Shown: one piece after another, positions 24,107-39,826 of the stretch | How positions within the stretch are numbered: the stretch's first letter is position 1 | How the letters are laid out: each line of letters begins with the position of its first letter | Origin: Hominisplanchenecus murintestinalis | Lineage (GTDB): Bacteria > Bacillota > Clostridia > Lachnospirales > Lachnospiraceae | Length of the DNA stretch: 64,000 nucleotides | Assembly: GCA_004793585.1 (NCBI GenBank) | Contig: SRZB01000016.1 | Span: forward strand, 1-64,000 | Direction of reading: 5' to 3' | Position numbers and translations under genes: made by a program | Notes under the pieces: model-generated | Database searches by the model: none | The model's input: only the letters and a program-made list of their open reading frames with translations | Told to the model about the DNA's origin: nothing

Positions 24107-25510
24107 ATGGAAAAGACAATGGAGAAAATCGTAGCGCTGGCAAAGTCCAGAGGGTTTGTGTATCCCGGTTCTGACATTTACGGAGGATTGGCAAATACCT
24201 GGGACTATGGAAACCTGGGTGTGGAACTGAAAAATAACGTAAAGCAGGCGTGGTGGAAAAAATTTGTGACAGAGAATCCCTATAATGTAGGCGTGGACTG
24301 TGCGATTTTGATGAATCCGCAGACCTGGGTGGCATCCGGGCATCTGGGAGGATTTTCTGACCCGCTGATGGACTGTAAAGAGTGTCACGAGCGTTTCCGC
24401 GCAGATAAGCTGATTGAAGATTTCTGTGAGGAGAAAGGCATTGTATTGGAAGAGTCCGTGGATGCATGGAGCCAGGAACAGATGAAAGCATTTATTGACG
24501 AGCATGAGATTCCATGCCCGACATGCGGAAAGCATAATTTTACGGATATCCGTCAGTTTAACCTGATGTTCAAGACGTTCCAGGGCGTTACCGAGGATGC
24601 GAAAAATACGGTATATCTCCGTCCGGAGACAGCACAGGGAATTTTCGTGAACTTTAAAAATGTGCAGAGGACATCCAGGAAGAAGATTCCGTTTGGAATT
24701 GGGCAGATTGGAAAATCTTTCCGAAATGAGATTACTCCGGGTAACTTTACATTCCGTACCAGGGAGTTTGAGCAGATGGAGCTGGAGTTCTTCTGTGAAC
24801 CGGGAACGGATTTGGAATGGTTCTCATACTGGAAGAAATACTGTATTGACTGGCTGAAAGCGCTGGGAATGAAAGAGGATGAGATGCGTGCGCGCGACCA
24901 TTCACCGGAAGAGCTGTGTTTCTATAGTAAAGCTACCACAGATTTGGAATTCCTTTTCCCATTCGGATGGGGAGAACTTTGGGGAATTGCGGATAGGACA
25001 GACTATGATTTGACCCAGCATCAGAATACTTCTAATCAGGATATGTCTTATTTTGATGATGAGAAGAAAGAAAAATATATCCCATATGTGATTGAGCCGT
25101 CTCTGGGCGCTGACAGGGTAGTGCTGGCATTCTTGTGCAGTGCATATGATGAAGAGAATATCGGCACAGAAGAGAAGCCGGATATGCGTACGGTTCTTCA
25201 TTTCCACCCGGCTTTGGCTCCGGTGAAAATCGGTGTGCTCCCGCTTTCAAAGAAGCTGAATGAGGGTGCAGAAAAGGTGTTTGCGAAGCTGGCGAAAAAA
25301 TGGAACTGTGAGTTTGACGACAGGGGAAATATCGGAAAACGTTATAGAAGGCAGGATGAGATTGGTACGCCGTTCTGTGTCACCTATGACTTTGATTCTG
25401 AGACAGACGGAGCGGTGACAGTCCGCGACCGTGATTCTATGGAACAGGTTCGAGTAAAGATTGACGAGCTGGAGGCATATTTCGCGGATAAATTTGAAAT
25501 TGAAATGTAA
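24107..25510 (+). CDS. glyS: Glycyl-tRNA synthetase (single-chain, dimeric type)
   Basis: A 467-residue class II aminoacyl-tRNA synthetase that charges tRNA-Gly, of the alpha2 type used by Gram-positives, eukaryotes and archaea. It begins with the [15 protein letters not shown]-type motif, carries class II motif 2 ([19 protein letters not shown]) and ends in an anticodon-binding domain ([13 protein letters not shown]). AGGTGAGGAG precedes the ATG. The 74-base upstream gap is too short for a T-box leader and none is seen. Confidence 0.97.
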   Translation: MEKTMEKIVALAKSRGFVYPGSDIYGGLANTWDYGNLGVELKNNVKQAWWKKFVTENPYNVGVDCAILMNPQTWVASGHLGGFSDPLMDCKECHERFRADKLIEDFCEEKGIVLEESVDAWSQEQMKAFIDEHEIPCPTCGKHNFTDIRQFNLMFKTFQGVTEDAKNTVYLRPETAQGIFVNFKNVQRTSRKKIPFGIGQIGKSFRNEITPGNFTFRTREFEQMELEFFCEPGTDLEWFSYWKKYCIDWLKALGMKEDEMRARDHSPEELCFYSKATTDLEFLFPFGWGELWGIADRTDYDLTQHQNTSNQDMSYFDDEKKEKYIPYVIEPSLGADRVVLAFLCSAYDEENIGTEEKPDMRTVLHFHPALAPVKIGVLPLSKKLNEGAEKVFAKLAKKWNCEFDDRGNIGKRYRRQDEIGTPFCVTYDFDSETDGAVTVRDRDSMEQVRVKIDELEAYFADKFEIEM

Positions 25511-25528
25511 AATGTAAGAGACAGGAAG

Positions 25529-25558
25529 ATCCCGCTATCGTGTGATGGCGGGATTTTT
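25529..25558 (+). terminator. Terminator after glyS
   Basis: ATCCCGCTATC (25529-25539) pairs with GATGGCGGGAT around a GTGT loop, followed by TTTTT. Confidence 0.92.
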
Positions 25559-25669
25559 ACAGTTGTAGAATTTGTACAAATAAAAAGTAAAATTTTAGGA
25601 GATTTCTATAATATACACATAAAAAATATGGGAGTATAATAGCAGTGATAAGGCGTAGAAAGCGTATAG

Positions 25670-31897
<6,228 letters not shown>

Positions 31898-31910
31898 ATA
31901 GATGGGAGGT

Positions 31911-31935
31911 AACAGGCCGGCTTTGCTGGCCTGTT
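31911..31935 (+). terminator. Hairpin after the beta-galactosidase gene
   Basis: AACAGGCC (31911-31918) pairs with GGCCTGTT (31928-31935). No T run follows, so termination is uncertain. Confidence 0.4.
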
Positions 31936-31956
31936 GCTTGTGAAAGGGCAGGGCAT

Positions 31957-32622
31957 ATGGGATCAAATTATGAAAAGCAGGTGTTTGCGGCAAGGGAGAT
32001 TTTTCTGAAATATGACCAGAGGATTATGACGGAGAGATTTCCGATAAAGAGTGATGAGAAGTATCTGTATCTGAAATTCCTGGGGACGGACTATCGGGTT
32101 TGCCGAGAGAACGGAGAGATAGAGGAACAGAAAGAAGAGGGATATGTTCCGTGTCTGGATTATCAGGTGGTTATGGCTCTCTATGATATTCTGTGCTATC
32201 CCAAAGGGAGGCCGGCGCTTTCAGGGGAATGGCGTACCCTTGCCTCCCTGCAGGTAACCCACAGCAGTCCTTCGGCGGACAAATTTACCGCCCCATATGG
32301 AAAGCTATTTTCTGGTAAAGCCGGGGCGCTGGCTGACGCATGTAAAAGGCTTGGCGGGCGGCGGCTGGATGTACCTGCCAGTGCGGATGTATCATGGGAG
32401 ATTCCGGTGTTTTCCTTTTTTCCTGTAGCTTTCCGTTTCTGGGAGGGAGATGAAGAATTTTCTCCGGTCATTACACTGCTGTGGGATAAAAATTCTCTCG
32501 ACTTTATGCATTTCGAGACGCTGTATTATGTAATGAATCATTTGCTGGAGCGCCTAAAAGAGGTAATCCGCCCGATAGCGATTCCTGGCTGTTACAAGGA
32601 GGATAAAAAACACGAAAAATAA
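31957..32622 (+). CDS. DUF3786 domain protein
   Basis: A 221-residue cytoplasmic protein that matches my recollection of the DUF3786 family of strict anaerobes; its function is not known. Visible segments are GYVPCLDYQVVMALYDILCY and the later VFSFFPVAFRFWEGDEEF, and it ends in a charged tail. It begins 59 bases after the beta-galactosidase stop and is convergent with rpsT, sharing a bidirectional terminator with it. Confidence 0.7.
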   Translation: MGSNYEKQVFAAREIFLKYDQRIMTERFPIKSDEKYLYLKFLGTDYRVCRENGEIEEQKEEGYVPCLDYQVVMALYDILCYPKGRPALSGEWRTLASLQVTHSSPSADKFTAPYGKLFSGKAGALADACKRLGGRRLDVPASADVSWEIPVFSFFPVAFRFWEGDEEFSPVITLLWDKNSLDFMHFETLYYVMNHLLERLKEVIRPIAIPGCYKEDKKHEK

Positions 32623-32668
32623 ACAAAGACATCGGGCTGACGGAACCCAATGTCTTTGTTTATTTTTT
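32619..32668. terminator. Bidirectional terminator between the DUF3786 gene and rpsT
   Basis: ATAAACAAAGACAT (32619-32632) and ATGTCTTTGTTTAT (32650-32663) are perfect 14-base complements, with T-rich flanks on both strands. It lies between convergent genes. Confidence 0.88.
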
Positions 32669-32677
32669 GTGTATGGA

Positions 32678-32941
32678 CTACGCGATGCTGTTTACAGCTT
32701 TTGCCAGGCGGGAAACTTTTCTCGCAGAAGTGTTTTTGTGATAAACACCCTTCTTCGTAGCCTTATCAATAACAGAAGTAGCGTTTAATAAAGCGGCAGC
32801 AGCAGCCTCTTTATCCTTTGCAACAACAGCAGCATTCACTTTTTTGATAGCAGTTTTAACACTTGACTTAATTGCTTTGTTACGCTCAGCTTTTGTCCTG
32901 TTTACTAAGATTCTTTTCTTTGCAGATTTGATATTAGCCAA
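32678..32941 (-). CDS. rpsT: 30S ribosomal protein S20
   Basis: An 87-residue primary-binding protein of the 30S subunit, with the family start (M)ANIKSAKKRILVN and a helical, Lys/Ala-rich body. An ATG lies 15 bases upstream in frame, but it overlaps the ribosome binding site GGAGG. The TTG at 32939-32941 is spaced 8 bases from that site and reproduces the conserved N terminus, so translation starts at TTG. The gene is monocistronic, with its own promoter, a roughly 90-base leader and a strong terminator. Confidence 0.95.
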   Translation of the reverse strand: MANIKSAKKRILVNRTKAERNKAIKSSVKTAIKKVNAAVVAKDKEAAAAALLNATSVIDKATKKGVYHKNTSARKVSRLAKAVNSIA

Positions 32942-32996
32942 CCTGTACACCTCCAAAATATTTTTATCATCTTAAACCATTAAACGTTATCTCATA

Positions 32997-33069
32997 CATC
33001 GGAGCCGGACACGGACGATCCGATGTAAACATGCTTATATAGTTTAGCCCAACCTTTCGGGTATGTCAA
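32997..33069 (-). promoter_or_regulatory. rpsT promoter and leader hairpin
   Basis: On the minus strand TTGACA (33064-33069), 17 bases, TAAACT (33041-33046) form the promoter. In the leader ACATCGGA and TCCGATGT (about 32996-33026) are perfect 8-base complements, giving a hairpin well upstream of the ribosome binding site. A role in S20 autoregulation is possible but inferred. Confidence 0.6.
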
Positions 33070-33169
33070 TACATATTTTGCAAAAAAATGTGAAAAATAG
33101 TAATGGCTTGGGAGGTAAATTGCGGTTTGCCGGGGAGTATGTATTAAGAAAGCAAAGAGGAGAAGAATT

Positions 33170-34123
33170 ATGCTGGGAAAGTTTAATATCCGCACCGACC
33201 TCGCACTGGAGGCGAAGGAGAGCTTTGAGGAAGATAATGTAGAAATCCGGGGGGTGCGCATTCACGAGACGGAAGATGAGGAAAACGAGATACACACTAC
33301 CAGGGTTGTGATAGAGACGGAAAACGGGGCAAAAGCGATGGGAAAACCTGTGGGAAATTACATTACTATGGAAGCGCCGCATATGTCTGTGCCGGATGAG
33401 GACTATCATCGGGAGATTTCCAGGGCTCTGTCCGGACATTTGAAAAAGCTTCTGGGGGGGGAGGAGCAGTCAGTGCTGGTAGTGGGGCTGGGGAACCGGG
33501 AAGTAACGCCGGATGCTCTGGGACCGTATGTAGTGAACAATGTGAATATTACCCGTCATATGATTAAGGAATATGGCAAGGCATCGGTGGGGGGAGGAAA
33601 GGTAAATCAAATCAGTGCACTCGTGCCGGGGGTTATGGCACAGACAGGGATGGAAACACTGGAAATCATCCGCGGCGTGGTAGAGGAAACGCATCCGGCA
33701 GTGATTATAGCCGTGGATGCACTGGCTGCAAGAAGCACCAGAAGGCTAAACAGGACGATTCAGATTACAGATACGGGAATTAATCCCGGCTCCGGTGTAG
33801 GGAACCACAGGAATGGTATTAATAAGGAAGTGCTGGGGGTTCCGGTAATTGCCATAGGAGTACCTACGGTGGTGGACGCTGCGACGATTGTGAATGATAC
33901 GATGGAAAGTCTGGTGGAGACTATGGATAAGGATGAAAATATCCGTAACCTGGGAGGCGCGTTAGGGACGCTCAGCAAGAGTGAAAAGCACCAAATGATA
34001 CGGGAATTAATTTCACCTCATTTAAATACGATGTTTGTAACCCCTAAAGATATTGACGAGACGATGAAGAGAATCAGCTATACGATTTCTGAAGGAATAA
34101 ACCTTGCCCTGAAACTGTCATAG
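33170..34123 (+). CDS. gpr: Germination protease GPR
   Basis: A 317-residue endopeptidase (family A25) made in the forespore as a zymogen. It degrades the small acid-soluble spore proteins at germination. The N terminus FNIRTDLALEAKE carries the propeptide region with the expected TDLA stretch. The core has VLVVGLGNREVTPDALGP and the late INPGSGVGNHRNGINKE. The length is slightly below that of the Bacillus enzyme. AAGAGGAGAAG precedes the ATG. spoIIP follows in the same direction after about 150 bases, as in other spore-forming Firmicutes. Confidence 0.95.
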   Translation: MLGKFNIRTDLALEAKESFEEDNVEIRGVRIHETEDEENEIHTTRVVIETENGAKAMGKPVGNYITMEAPHMSVPDEDYHREISRALSGHLKKLLGGEEQSVLVVGLGNREVTPDALGPYVVNNVNITRHMIKEYGKASVGGGKVNQISALVPGVMAQTGMETLEIIRGVVEETHPAVIIAVDALAARSTRRLNRTIQITDTGINPGSGVGNHRNGINKEVLGVPVIAIGVPTVVDAATIVNDTMESLVETMDKDENIRNLGGALGTLSKSEKHQMIRELISPHLNTMFVTPKDIDETMKRISYTISEGINLALKLS

Positions 34124-34271
34124 TCTGGAAATATGCCGCATATACTGTAATATCCGGCAGCAGGTCAGCAATGTGGAGCTGCTGCAATATCTATAACTGG
34201 AATGCCCATCCTATTGAAATGGGGAAGGGTGTCGGGCGGGACACTGGCAGCAGCAGGACGGGGGCGGTTGG

Positions 34272-35654
34272 ATGCAGAGAAAATTACAGAATGCAGTATG
34301 GGTTTTGATTGTTTTGCTGGGCCTCTATATTTTATATAGGGGTCTTATTATTGCGAAAGAGAGCAGGGTTCTGCAAAGAATTCCGGGGATTGCCGGAATA
34401 GAGCGGGCTTTGGAGTCTATGGCATTGAAAACACATATGCCGGGGTTTGCGTTTGCATGGCAGGGAGATGAATATCCTGACAGCTGGGTGGATATGGTGC
34501 TGCAGGAAATCTTTCCACTGTACTCTTATGCAGAAGAAGCGGCAAAAGAACTTCCGGATATTGAAAGCCGTCTGGAATATGATTTGATGATGGAACTGGA
34601 AGGGAAGACGGAGGAATGGGCGTCCCGGGCAGAAGAAGCCACAGACAAGGCGCAAGGGCAGGCAGAGAGCGGGACAGAAACGACTGGAGGAGGCCAATCA
34701 GAGGCGCAGAGTGAAGACCAGTCAGAAACGCAAGGAGACGGGCGGCAGGAAGAAATGAATGGCGGGAGCCGGTCAGGAGTACAGGAAAGCAATCCGATGG
34801 GGGAACAAGGGAATAGCCAGTCAGAAACGCAGGACGGGAGCCTGCTGCAGATTTTGCCCAGAGATCCTGCCAGGGAGCCTGTAACAGTTCTCGATGAAGC
34901 ATCGCTGCGGGACTATAATTATCTTTTGAATAATTTTTTTGCGGTTGACCCATCAACGACTCCGCTGGAAAGCCAGATAAATTATGATTCTCTGATGTCG
35001 AGGGATTTGAGCCTCACCACGGATAATTCAAAGCCTCAGATTTTGATTTACCACACTCATTCTCAGGAGGCATTTATTGATTCAGTGGAGGGGGATGTAA
35101 ATGATACGATTGTGGGTGTGGGAAACCGGCTTACGGAAATTTTGACGGATACGTATGGGTATAATGTGATTCACCATACGCAGGTATATGATATGATTGA
35201 CGGGGAGCTGGACAGGAACAGGGCATATACCCTGGCCGCACCGGATATACAGCAGATTCTGGACGAAAATCCGTCTATTGAGGTGGTAATTGATTTGCAC
35301 CGGGACGGAGTGGACGGACATAAGTTTGTGAAGGAGATTGATGGAAAACCCACGGCACAGATTATGTTTTTTAACGGCCTGAGCCGTACGGCAAGGAACG
35401 GGGAAATTGATTACCTGCCCAATCCTTATATTGAAGATAACCTGGCGTTCTCTTTTCAGCTGCAGCTAAAAGCAGCGCAGCACTATCCGGGCTGGACGAG
35501 AAATATTTATCTGCAGAGCCTGCGATATAATCTCCACATGCGTCCGAAGTCTTTGCTGATTGAATCAGGAACCCAGCTCAACACAGTGGAGGAAGAGCTA
35601 AATGCAATGGAGGTGCTGGCAGATATTCTGAATCAGGTATTGCGTGGCGGGTGA
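34272..35654 (+). CDS. spoIIP: Stage II sporulation protein P
   Basis: A 460-residue membrane-anchored cell-wall amidase/endopeptidase of the engulfment complex (with SpoIID and SpoIIM), which thins septal peptidoglycan. A transmembrane anchor spans about residues 9-25. A long Ser/Glu/Gln/Gly-rich linker (about 115-190) separates it from the catalytic domain, which begins near PQILIYHTHSQEAF, contains VVIDLHRDG, and ends with LLIESGTQLNTVEEE. The assignment rests on these zinc-ligand motifs and on its place directly after gpr. Confidence 0.94.
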   Translation: MQRKLQNAVWVLIVLLGLYILYRGLIIAKESRVLQRIPGIAGIERALESMALKTHMPGFAFAWQGDEYPDSWVDMVLQEIFPLYSYAEEAAKELPDIESRLEYDLMMELEGKTEEWASRAEEATDKAQGQAESGTETTGGGQSEAQSEDQSETQGDGRQEEMNGGSRSGVQESNPMGEQGNSQSETQDGSLLQILPRDPAREPVTVLDEASLRDYNYLLNNFFAVDPSTTPLESQINYDSLMSRDLSLTTDNSKPQILIYHTHSQEAFIDSVEGDVNDTIVGVGNRLTEILTDTYGYNVIHHTQVYDMIDGELDRNRAYTLAAPDIQQILDENPSIEVVIDLHRDGVDGHKFVKEIDGKPTAQIMFFNGLSRTARNGEIDYLPNPYIEDNLAFSFQLQLKAAQHYPGWTRNIYLQSLRYNLHMRPKSLLIESGTQLNTVEEELNAMEVLADILNQVLRGG

Positions 35655-35744
35655 AAGATGTGATACACTAATTTAAGCTATGCATATGTGGCCGTGCGGC
35701 ACGGAGATGTGAGACGGGATGCATGACTTAAAGGAGGAAGAGAA

Positions 35745-37559
35745 GTGGCAGCAGTAGAACAGAGCAAAATCAGAAATTTTTGTATTATTGCACATATAGA
35801 TCACGGAAAATCTACATTGGCTGATCGGATTATCGAAATGACCGGACTGCTTACCAGCAGGGAAATGCAGGCACAGGTGCTTGATAATATGGAGCTGGAG
35901 AGGGAGCGGGGCATTACGATTAAGGCGCAGACTGTCCGCATCGTTTATCGGGCGAAGGATGGAGAAGAATATATTTTCAATTTGATTGACACGCCGGGAC
36001 ATGTAGATTTTAATTATGAGGTATCCAGGAGTCTGGCGGCATGTGACGGCGCAATCCTGGTGGTAGACGCCGCGCAGGGGATAGAGGCGCAGACTCTGGC
36101 GAATGTATACCTGGCTCTTGACCATGACCTGGATGTAATGCCGGTTATTAATAAGATAGACCTGCCCAGCGCAGACCCGGATCGGGTAATCAATGAGATT
36201 GAAGATGTTATTGGGATTGAAGCACAGGATGCGCCCAGGATTTCCGCCAAGACGGGGATGAATGTTGATCGGGTGCTGGAGAAAATTGTGGAGAGGATTC
36301 CGGCTCCGACAGGAGATCCGGATGCCCCGCTGAAAGCGTTGATTTTTGATTCCCTGTATGATTCTTATAAAGGCGTTATTGTATTCTGCCGTTTGAAAGA
36401 AGGCACGGTAAAGAAAGGAACGCCAATCCGTATGATGGCGACAGGCGCCACCGCAGAGGTCGTAGAAGTGGGATATTTCGGCGCGGGGCAGTTTATCCCA
36501 TGTGATGAGCTGAGCGCGGGCATGGTGGGCTATATTACGGCCAGCCTGAAAAATGTGAAGGACACGCGGGTAGGAGATACGATTACAAACGCGGAAAAAC
36601 CTTGCGATGAGCCTTTGCCCGGATATAAGAAGGTGAATTCTATGGTATTCTGCGGTATGTATCCGGCAGATGGGGCGAAATATCCGGATTTGCGGGATGC
36701 GCTTGAGAAGCTCCAGTTAAACGATGCATCCCTTCAGTTCGAGCCGGAGACTTCCATTGCTCTGGGCTTTGGGTTCCGGTGCGGTTTTTTGGGACTGCTT
36801 CATCTGGAGATTATTCAGGAGCGTCTGGAAAGGGAGTATGCCCTGGATTTGGTGACGACTGCGCCCAGCGTTATCTATAAAGTGTACAAGACAAACGGTG
36901 AGGTTATCGAGCTGACGAATCCCTCAAATTTGCCCGATCCGTCAGAAATTGACTATATGGAGGAGCCGATTGTAAGTGCGGAGATCATGGTAACAACAGA
37001 GTTTATCGGTTCGATTATGCAGCTTTGCGAGGAGCGCAGGGGTACGTATTTGGGCATGGAATATATGGAAGAAACCAGGGCGCTGTTAAAATATGATTTG
37101 CCGCTGAATGAGATTATTTATGACTTTTTTGACGCCCTGAAATCGCGTTCCAGGGGATATGCATCTTTTGACTATGAGATGAAAGGGTATGAGCGTTCTG
37201 AGTTAGTGAAGCTTGACATTCTGGTGAACCGGGAGGAAGTAGACGCGCTGTCCTTTATTGTACATGGGGATACGGCATATGAGCGCGGAAGGAAGATGTG
37301 TGAAAAGCTGAAAGAGGAAATACCGAGACAGCTCTTTGAGATTCCTATTCAGGCGGCGATTGGAAGCAAAATTATCGCCAGGGAAACGGTCAAGGCTATG
37401 CGGAAAGACGTGTTGGCGAAGTGTTATGGCGGCGACATTACCCGTAAGAAAAAGCTTTTGGAGAAGCAGAAGGAAGGAAAGAAACGGATGCGCCAGGTTG
37501 GAAGCGTAGAGATTCCGCAGAAGGCGTTTATGAGTGTTCTGAAATTAGATGATAAATAA
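35745..37559 (+). CDS. lepA: Elongation factor 4 (LepA), GTP start codon GTG
   Basis: A 604-residue ribosome-bound GTPase that influences initiation and back-translocation. G1 is [14 protein letters not shown], the switch region is [11 protein letters not shown]3 is [12 protein letters not shown] and G4 is NKIDLP. The C-terminal signature [20 protein letters not shown] is typical of LepA. Translation starts at GTG after AAGGAGGAAGA, with no better ATG nearby. The stop codon overlaps the hemW start by 11 bases, giving a lepA-hemW unit that is widely conserved in Firmicutes. Confidence 0.97.
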   Translation: MAAVEQSKIRNFCIIAHIDHGKSTLADRIIEMTGLLTSREMQAQVLDNMELERERGITIKAQTVRIVYRAKDGEEYIFNLIDTPGHVDFNYEVSRSLAACDGAILVVDAAQGIEAQTLANVYLALDHDLDVMPVINKIDLPSADPDRVINEIEDVIGIEAQDAPRISAKTGMNVDRVLEKIVERIPAPTGDPDAPLKALIFDSLYDSYKGVIVFCRLKEGTVKKGTPIRMMATGATAEVVEVGYFGAGQFIPCDELSAGMVGYITASLKNVKDTRVGDTITNAEKPCDEPLPGYKKVNSMVFCGMYPADGAKYPDLRDALEKLQLNDASLQFEPETSIALGFGFRCGFLGLLHLEIIQERLEREYALDLVTTAPSVIYKVYKTNGEVIELTNPSNLPDPSEIDYMEEPIVSAEIMVTTEFIGSIMQLCEERRGTYLGMEYMEETRALLKYDLPLNEIIYDFFDALKSRSRGYASFDYEMKGYERSELVKLDILVNREEVDALSFIVHGDTAYERGRKMCEKLKEEIPRQLFEIPIQAAIGSKIIARETVKAMRKDVLAKCYGGDITRKKKLLEKQKEGKKRMRQVGSVEIPQKAFMSVLKLDDK

Positions 37560-38700
37560 ACTGGAACTTTATATTCATATCCCATTTTGTATCAGAAAAT
37601 GCGCTTACTGTGATTTCCTGTCTTTCCCAGCCGGAGAGAAGGACAGGCAGTCCTATGTGGAAGCGCTCCTGGATGAGATCTATGGGGCAAAAGAGAAGGG
37701 GGATGCGGCTACTGTATTTTTTGGGGGCGGCACCCCTTCGATTCTGCCCGGAAAAGAGATAGGCCGCATCATGGATGCAGTGCGGGCGAAATATAGTGTG
37801 CCCGAAGATGCGGAAATCACGCTGGAAGCCAATCCCGGTACATTAAATAGGAAAAAATTGGAAGATTGGAAGAAGGCGGGCATTAACCGGCTGAGCCTGG
37901 GGCTGCAGTCGGCAGAGGATGCGGAACTGAAGGCGCTGGGGAGAATCCATACATGGGAGACATTTTTGGAGAGCTACCGGATGGCACGGGAAGCGGGATT
38001 TCAAAATATCAATATTGACCTGATGTCGGCGCTTCCGGGGCAAAGCGCGTATACATGGCGGAAAACGCTGCAGAAGGTCACGGAGCTGAAGCCGGAGCAT
38101 ATTTCTGCTTACAGCCTGATTGTGGAAGAAGGGACGCCTTTTTATGAAAAATATGCCGAGGACGTCAAGCGCAGGGAGAAAGGGCTTCCATGCGGATTCC
38201 TTCCGTCTGAGGACGAGGAACGCCAAATGTACTATGATACAGAGAAAATACTGAAAGCGGAAGGCTATCGGCGATATGAGATTTCTAATTATGCCAGGGA
38301 GGGATTCGAATGCCGCCATAACTGCGGATACTGGGAACGTAAGAACTACCGGGGATTTGGCCTGGGGGCTTCCTCTCTGATAGACGAGGTGCGCTTTCAT
38401 AATACGGAAAGCATGGAGAATTATCAAAACCGCGCATTTGGCAGGGAAGATGAGGAATACCTGGACGCAGAGGCGCAGATGGAGGAATTTATGTTCCTTG
38501 GGCTGCGGCTGACACAGGGGATTTCGGTAAATGATTTTGAAAAAAAATTTCATACGCCCTATGTGAGTGTTTACGGGAAAATCAGCCGGGAACTGGAAGA
38601 AAAAAAACTGCTCCGCCGGGAAAATGGAAGGATTTTCCTGACGGAGCGGGGTATTGACCTTAGCAACTATGTGCTGTCAGAGTTTTTGCTGTCTGAATAA
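37549..38700 (+). CDS. hemW: HemW-family radical SAM protein
   Basis: A 383-residue radical-SAM protein related to oxygen-independent coproporphyrinogen III oxidase. Proteins next to lepA are now regarded as heme chaperones (HemW). The iron-sulfur motif is CIRKCAYC (Cys14, Cys18, Cys21), followed by the SAM-binding FFGGGTPS and the conserved [10 protein letters not shown]. The CxxxCxxC motif lacks the extra cysteine typical of true HemN, which supports HemW. It starts inside the end of lepA, so translation is coupled. It is convergent with the next gene, and only 2 bases separate the stop codons. Confidence 0.92.
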   Translation: MINKLELYIHIPFCIRKCAYCDFLSFPAGEKDRQSYVEALLDEIYGAKEKGDAATVFFGGGTPSILPGKEIGRIMDAVRAKYSVPEDAEITLEANPGTLNRKKLEDWKKAGINRLSLGLQSAEDAELKALGRIHTWETFLESYRMAREAGFQNINIDLMSALPGQSAYTWRKTLQKVTELKPEHISAYSLIVEEGTPFYEKYAEDVKRREKGLPCGFLPSEDEERQMYYDTEKILKAEGYRRYEISNYAREGFECRHNCGYWERKNYRGFGLGASSLIDEVRFHNTESMENYQNRAFGREDEEYLDAEAQMEEFMFLGLRLTQGISVNDFEKKFHTPYVSVYGKISRELEEKKLLRRENGRIFLTERGIDLSNYVLSEFLLSE

Positions 38701-38702
38701 GT

Positions 38703-39449
38703 TTAAGAAGCGTTATCGCCGCCATTTAAGGACATTACGGCAAAGTGGTGGACCATACGGTATACCCTGTCCGGATAATGGAGCCCGTCCGAGGTGGCGA
38801 AGTCCTGCGAAAGCAGGTAATTGTAACAATCCAGGTACTTGTCCGGAAATTCGGCCTTCATTTTTTCATTAAATGCCTGAATTTCTGCATTGCTGGCGCC
38901 GGAGCACCTGTCATCTTCCACCGGGTTTACAGACATAATATAGAAAGAAGGGTCATGGTACTCAGAGAACAAAGCCTTGTAGAAGCTGATATAACGGTCT
39001 GCTTCTTCCAGGTCATTCACGCCCAGGTTAAAGATAACTGTGGCATATGGCGTGGATCTGAGCGCTTCTTCCAGCTCCACGATACCATCGTGGTATAGCC
39101 AGTAAAAGCCTTCGCCAGACTTTGCAATAAAACGGCAGGGAACATCGTTACTGTCGTTTTGGAGGGCGTTCCGCATTCCTACTGTACGGGAATCTCCGAC
39201 AAATATATAGGAATGTTCAGGTTCTTCGGCAGATTCATCAAAAGGATCTGTGGTGACAGCCGCACTCGGCTTCAAAACCTGGGTAGGCATGTCCGACTCT
39301 GATTCCGGCGCTGCTGTGGCAGCGGGGGAAGTTTCAGAGGCTGAGGAAACATCGTACATATTTAAAAAAGTTACAAACCCGGCCAGCACTACGAGACATA
39401 CAATTGCAAAAGATGCCAGGAGTAAAGGGATTGTTGAGCCTTTTTTCAT
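38703..39449 (-). CDS. Membrane-anchored SGNH/GDSL hydrolase-like protein
   Basis: A 248-residue protein with an N-terminal transmembrane segment (about 8-30), a Ser/Ala/Pro-rich extracytoplasmic linker (31-78) and an SGNH-like domain. That domain shows VGDSRT (nucleophile Ser), IFNLGVND and SDGLHY with the expected Asp/His pair. Relatives act on acylated polysaccharides or wall polymers; the substrate is unknown here. On the minus strand AGGAAAGGAACC precedes the ATG. It is convergent with hemW, with no terminator between them. Confidence 0.78.
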   Translation of the reverse strand: MKKGSTIPLLLASFAIVCLVVLAGFVTFLNMYDVSSASETSPAATAAPESESDMPTQVLKPSAAVTTDPFDESAEEPEHSYIFVGDSRTVGMRNALQNDSNDVPCRFIAKSGEGFYWLYHDGIVELEEALRSTPYATVIFNLGVNDLEEADRYISFYKALFSEYHDPSFYIMSVNPVEDDRCSGASNAEIQAFNEKMKAEFPDKYLDCYNYLLSQDFATSDGLHYPDRVYRMVHHFAVMSLNGGDNAS

Positions 39450-39487
39450 AAATTGTGGTTCCTTTCCTGTTTACATAAGATAGCTTA

Positions 39488-39515
39488 AGTGTACCACACT
39501 TTATAGAAAAGTCAA
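39488..39515 (-). promoter_or_regulatory. Promoter of the SGNH-like gene
   Basis: Reading the minus strand, TTGACT (39510-39515), 16 bases, TACACT (39488-39493). It lies about 40 bases before the start codon. Confidence 0.55.
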
Positions 39516-39561
39516 CGGGGGAGCGGAAGGCTTTAATAAGCAATTGCGGATGTTACATGAC

Positions 39562-39682
39562 AAATTGCGGTTTGTATACGAGTTTACAGCTTGCCCCGGA
39601 CTGTCGGTCCCATGACTGTTCGGGGTAAGCGTGCGAACTATCGGTTCCATAACTGTCCGGGGTAAGCGACAAACCGCAATTT
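39562..39682. repeat. Palindromic intergenic element with two internal 31-bp direct repeats
   Basis: AAATTGCGGTTTGT (39562-39575) is the exact reverse complement of ACAAACCGCAATTT (39669-39682). Between them two 31-base units (39601-39631 and 39638-39668) share 27 of 31 bases, both containing GTTC or GTCC then GGGGTAAGCG. This fills most of the 377-base gap between the SGNH-like gene and the ABC exporter; the remainder shows nothing else. It has the look of a small non-coding mobile or structured RNA element. The family is not recognised. Confidence 0.65.
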
Positions 39683-39826
39683 TCATTTGAACTGCAATAA
39701 TTGTGGCAAATATTACTGTTCGCACAGGTCTGAGAAAAAGACTATTGCCATAAATGAGTTTTCATGGGTTTTGAGGCCATTGTATATGGCAGCAATGCCA
39801 GGATAATAGAATAGGAGTCAAACATT

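Noticed and set aside
33118-33130. AAATTGCGGTTTG upstream of gpr, shared with the palindrome at 39562
   Set aside because: A 13-base match is expected by chance many times in 64 kb, and the flanking sequence does not match.
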